From an uncultured Myxococcales bacterium (GTDB lineage: Bacteria > Myxococcota_A > UBA9042), in NCBI GenBank assembly GCA_937915965.1, contig CALGHC010000388.1:1-7016 (forward strand): a stretch of DNA of 7,016 nucleotides. The letters are read 5' to 3'. The notes beneath the pieces are model-generated. The model did not search any database. It saw only the letters and a program-made list of their open reading frames with translations, and was not told the DNA's origin. The position numbers and the translations under genes were made by a program. Of this stretch, positions 5,492 through 7,016 are shown piece by piece (within the stretch, counting starts at the first letter, position 1; each line of letters starts with the position of its first letter).

Positions 5492-5615
5492 CGCAGCCCG
5501 CGACGGCTGCCGGGACGGACCTGGCGCCCTGTGCGGCGATCGACCGAACAGCAAGCGCTTGTGACAGCGGCGGTCCGCCGCTATCCTGCGCCGCGCGGTC
5601 CCGGACAGGTGGTGG
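5471..5615. repeat. 12-bp direct repeat GACAGGTGGTGG at both divergent promoters
   Basis: GACAGGTGGTGG occurs exactly at 5471-5482 and 5604-5615 in the same orientation. The first copy is inside the spacer of the minus-strand candidate promoter, the second in the untranslated leader of the plus-strand gene. It is either a shared regulator site or a chance similarity in G-rich DNA. Confidence 0.6.
5559..5587 (+). promoter_or_regulatory. Candidate promoter with palindromic operator in the spacer
   Basis: TTGTGA (5559-5564) and TATCCT (5582-5587) each match four of six consensus bases and are 17 bases apart. The 17-base palindrome AGCGGCGG-T-CCGCCGCT (5566-5582) occupies the spacer almost exactly, and the 8-bp palindrome AAGCGCTT (5553-5560) abuts the -35. 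A symmetrical site between the two hexamers suits a repressor or a MerR-type activator, though no regulator gene is in the window. The expected transcription start is near 5594, about 45 bases before the ATG at 5640. Confidence 0.5.
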
Positions 5616-5639
5616 CACCGCCTTTCCCGTAGGAGCTCC

Positions 5640-6140
5640 ATGTCGTTTCATCGTCTCTCGCGCGCCGACGTCGAACCAGGGGTCGGGCGAGACGCCGACG
5701 CTTGGTGCGGACGCTGCGGTCAGGAACTCGGTCACCTCATCGTCGCGATGGTGGGCAAAGTGGTTGTCCGGGTACGTTGCAATACGTGCTCGGGCGAACA
5801 CGCCTACAAGACGACCCGACAGGTGGCAGCGACCGCCCAGGCGAAAGCAACGAAGGCAACAAGAGCGCCGAGGGCGGCCACAGCGGCGACGGGATCGACG
5901 ACGCGGAAGGCCTCGACGGGCGGAGAGCCCAGTCCAGCCGTTCGTGGCCTGTACAAGAAGCAGATGGCCAGCAAGGACCGCGCTCAGGCAGTCCGCTACA
6001 GCCCGACTGTCGAGTCGAGCGCCGGCTTGCTGATCGACCATCCGAAGTTCGGCTATGGCATCATCCAATCGGCGGCAGGCGGCAAGGGCAACGTGCTCTT
6101 TGAGACCGGAGAGCGGACGCTGGTATTCGACCGGGAGTAG
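5640..6140 (+). CDS. Zinc-ribbon protein with basic linker and C-terminal FG-x-G domain
   Basis: 166 residues, start ATG 5640 with AGGAG (5631-5635) four bases upstream. Three parts are visible. Residues 20-54 form a probable zinc ribbon: WCGRCG (22-27) and CNTCSGEH (47-54), giving C23-x2-C26-x20-C47-x2-C50, around a strand segment HLIVAMVGKVVVRVRC. Residues 60-100 are a low-complexity linker rich in Ala, Thr, Lys and Arg, similar in composition to histone-H1-like tails. Residues 118-166 hold an HPKFGYGII motif (134-142) and NVLFETGERTLVF (151-163), the small beta-barrel-like pattern H-x-x-FG-x-G...V-x-F-x-x-G also seen in CarD-like and helicase C-terminal tails. I recall similar short proteins in myxobacterial genomes but no assigned function. 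Cytoplasmic, likely a nucleic-acid- or RNA-polymerase-associated factor, by inference. The next gene starts three bases after its stop. Confidence 0.85.
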   Translation: MSFHRLSRADVEPGVGRDADAWCGRCGQELGHLIVAMVGKVVVRVRCNTCSGEHAYKTTRQVAATAQAKATKATRAPRAATAATGSTTRKASTGGEPSPAVRGLYKKQMASKDRAQAVRYSPTVESSAGLLIDHPKFGYGIIQSAAGGKGNVLFETGERTLVFDRE

Positions 6141-6143
6141 CCG

Positions 6144-7016
6144 ATGCGAACCCCCTCCCTGGCGTTGAGTGCCGCGATCGTGATGGCCCTGTCGATCGGC
6201 TCGCGGTCGTCCATGGCGGCCGACGCCAATCCGACTGAGATCGCGGCGGTGCCGCTGATCGAGCCTTTTGCGGGCTGGGATTTGATCTTCGCGCCACGCG
6301 GCGCGCGGGTCCTCGGTCCGGATGCGGCGCCGGCCGTCCAAGCGATGATTGAGGCGAGCGAGACGCCCCTGCCGGCCGATTGTGCGACGGCGGACATCAG
6401 CCTGCAGGCCATGCGCGTGTTGGTCGTCGTGAACTGCGCAGCCCAGGCGTGGCAGGTCGAGTTGTCGCCGCGTGATCCGCAAGCCGAGACGCCGCCGGCG
6501 GGCGTGGTCGACGCGGGCGTGGTCGACGCGGGCGTGGTCGACGCGGGCGTGGTCGAGACGGCATCCTTCTCGATCGCGACTCCACGAGGCCCGGCCCCCT
6601 GTGACAGCACCTGCGCGGCGCGGGCTCGAGCCATGCAGCATGCACTGGCGGCGCGGGTGCGAGCCGGCGAAGGCCGGATCGTCTGGCAGCAGGTCCGAGC
6701 TCAGGAGCGAGTTGCCGCGGGCGGATGGCAGTCGCGACTGCAGGAGGCGGCCACCCGGGTCGCGCTCAGCGACAGAAGCGGTGCCAGGGCTGTGCTCGCC
6801 GAGGCGGTCAAGGAGCGACCCCTGCCGACCCTGACGGCTGCGACCTCGCTCGACCTCGCGCTGCTCGCTGGCGAGGCGGGCGACCAAGCGCTGCGCGTGC
6901 GTGCGACCGCTCGATTTGAGGCCGCCGCCGTGCAACAAACCGATGCCGGCGCGCGTGCGGTCCTCGCCGCGCTGCAGGGAGACGCCAAGGCCGCGGTCGC
7001 GGCGGCCGAGCCGTGC
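6144..7016 (+). CDS. Exported protein of unknown function with GVVDA repeats (3' end outside window)
   Basis: 291 codons are visible and the frame is still open at the right edge. The ATG at 6144 is three bases past the preceding stop, with GGGAG (6133-6137) six bases upstream, so the pair is probably translationally coupled. Residues 1-26 are a signal peptide (hydrophobic 6-19, likely cleavage near Ala25-Ala28), placing the protein in the periplasm or outside. An N-terminal portion (about 30-110) has alternating strand-like segments including WDLIFAPRGARVLG (45-58) and RVLVVVNC (91-98), with C80 and C98. A Gly-Val-Val-Asp-Ala repeat (120-138) is followed by CDSTC (153-157) and then an Ala/Arg-rich helical region (158 onward) resembling tandem helical hairpins, without a recognisable TPR consensus. 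Third-position G/C is strongly enriched, supporting coding. No family recognised. Confidence 0.8.
   Translation, partial: MRTPSLALSAAIVMALSIGSRSSMAADANPTEIAAVPLIEPFAGWDLIFAPRGARVLGPDAAPAVQAMIEASETPLPADCATADISLQAMRVLVVVNCAAQAWQVELSPRDPQAETPPAGVVDAGVVDAGVVDAGVVETASFSIATPRGPAPCDSTCAARARAMQHALAARVRAGEGRIVWQQVRAQERVAAGGWQSRLQEAATRVALSDRSGARAVLAEAVKERPLPTLTAATSLDLALLAGEAGDQALRVRATARFEAAAVQQTDAGARAVLAALQGDAKAAVAAAEPC
6501..6556 (+). repeat. 15-bp tandem repeat encoding Gly-Val-Val-Asp-Ala (3.7 copies)
   Basis: GGCGTGGTCGACGCG occurs at 6501-6515, 6516-6530 and 6531-6545 without a mismatch, followed by 11 matching bases to 6556. It encodes GVVDA x3 plus GVVE and separates the N-terminal part of the exported protein from its CDSTC/helical part. 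The period keeps the frame. Confidence 0.97.

Noticed and set aside
5424..6938. Long minus-strand open frame (504 codons)
   Set aside because: Antisense to the zinc-ribbon and exported-protein genes, which have ribosome sites, a signal peptide and CxxC pairs; the minus reading is low-complexity and Arg-rich.

Overview
The window is a G+C-rich bacterial chromosome segment. It encodes two incomplete and five complete proteins plus one tRNA, with no sign of a mobile element, CRISPR array or rRNA. Gene content suggests Myxococcota or another deltaproteobacterial lineage: lipoproteins with coiled coils, an AarF/UbiB kinase in a small lipoprotein operon, and a short zinc-ribbon protein ending in an H-x-FG-x-G module of a kind I associate with those genomes. 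This placement is inference; nothing here is species-diagnostic.

Layout, left to right. (1) Positions 1-1243, minus: lysS (class II lysyl-tRNA synthetase), its 3' end beyond the left edge. (2) 1296-1327: hairpin plus T-run, a probable terminator between tRNA and lysS. (3) 1396-1472, minus: tRNA-Pro(GGG) with encoded CCA. (4) 1632-2612, minus: OmpA-type lipoprotein with a histidine/proline repeat in front of its signal sequence. (5) 2737-5427, minus: a tight three-gene operon of lipoprotein, a 154-residue unknown protein and a UbiB-family kinase, with a 10-bp gap and an ATGA overlap. (6) 5428-5639: divergent promoter region with candidate promoters both ways, a near-perfect palindrome and a 12-bp repeated motif. 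(7) 5640-6140, plus: zinc-ribbon/FG-domain protein. (8) 6144-7016, plus: exported protein of unknown function, running off the right edge and probably co-translated with (7).

The housekeeping part (lysS, tRNA-Pro) serves translation. The minus operon looks like a membrane-associated unit: a UbiB kinase normally supports isoprenoid quinone or lipid metabolism, and the two unknown proteins made from the same message are candidate partners. The plus-strand pair is uncharacterised: one probable nucleic-acid- or protein-binding factor and one exported protein.

The most unusual property is the number of short tandem repeats in or at genes, all with periods divisible by three: 9 bp x7, 12 bp x3, 24 bp x2, 15 bp x3.7, and two 9 bp x2. 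Two of these span stop codons, so the encoded C-terminus does not change with copy number. I see no clearly new defence, mobile or biosynthetic system; the best leads are the divergent control region, the repeat-extended lipoprotein leader, the enlarged LysS N-terminal domain and the unknown operon partners of UbiB.
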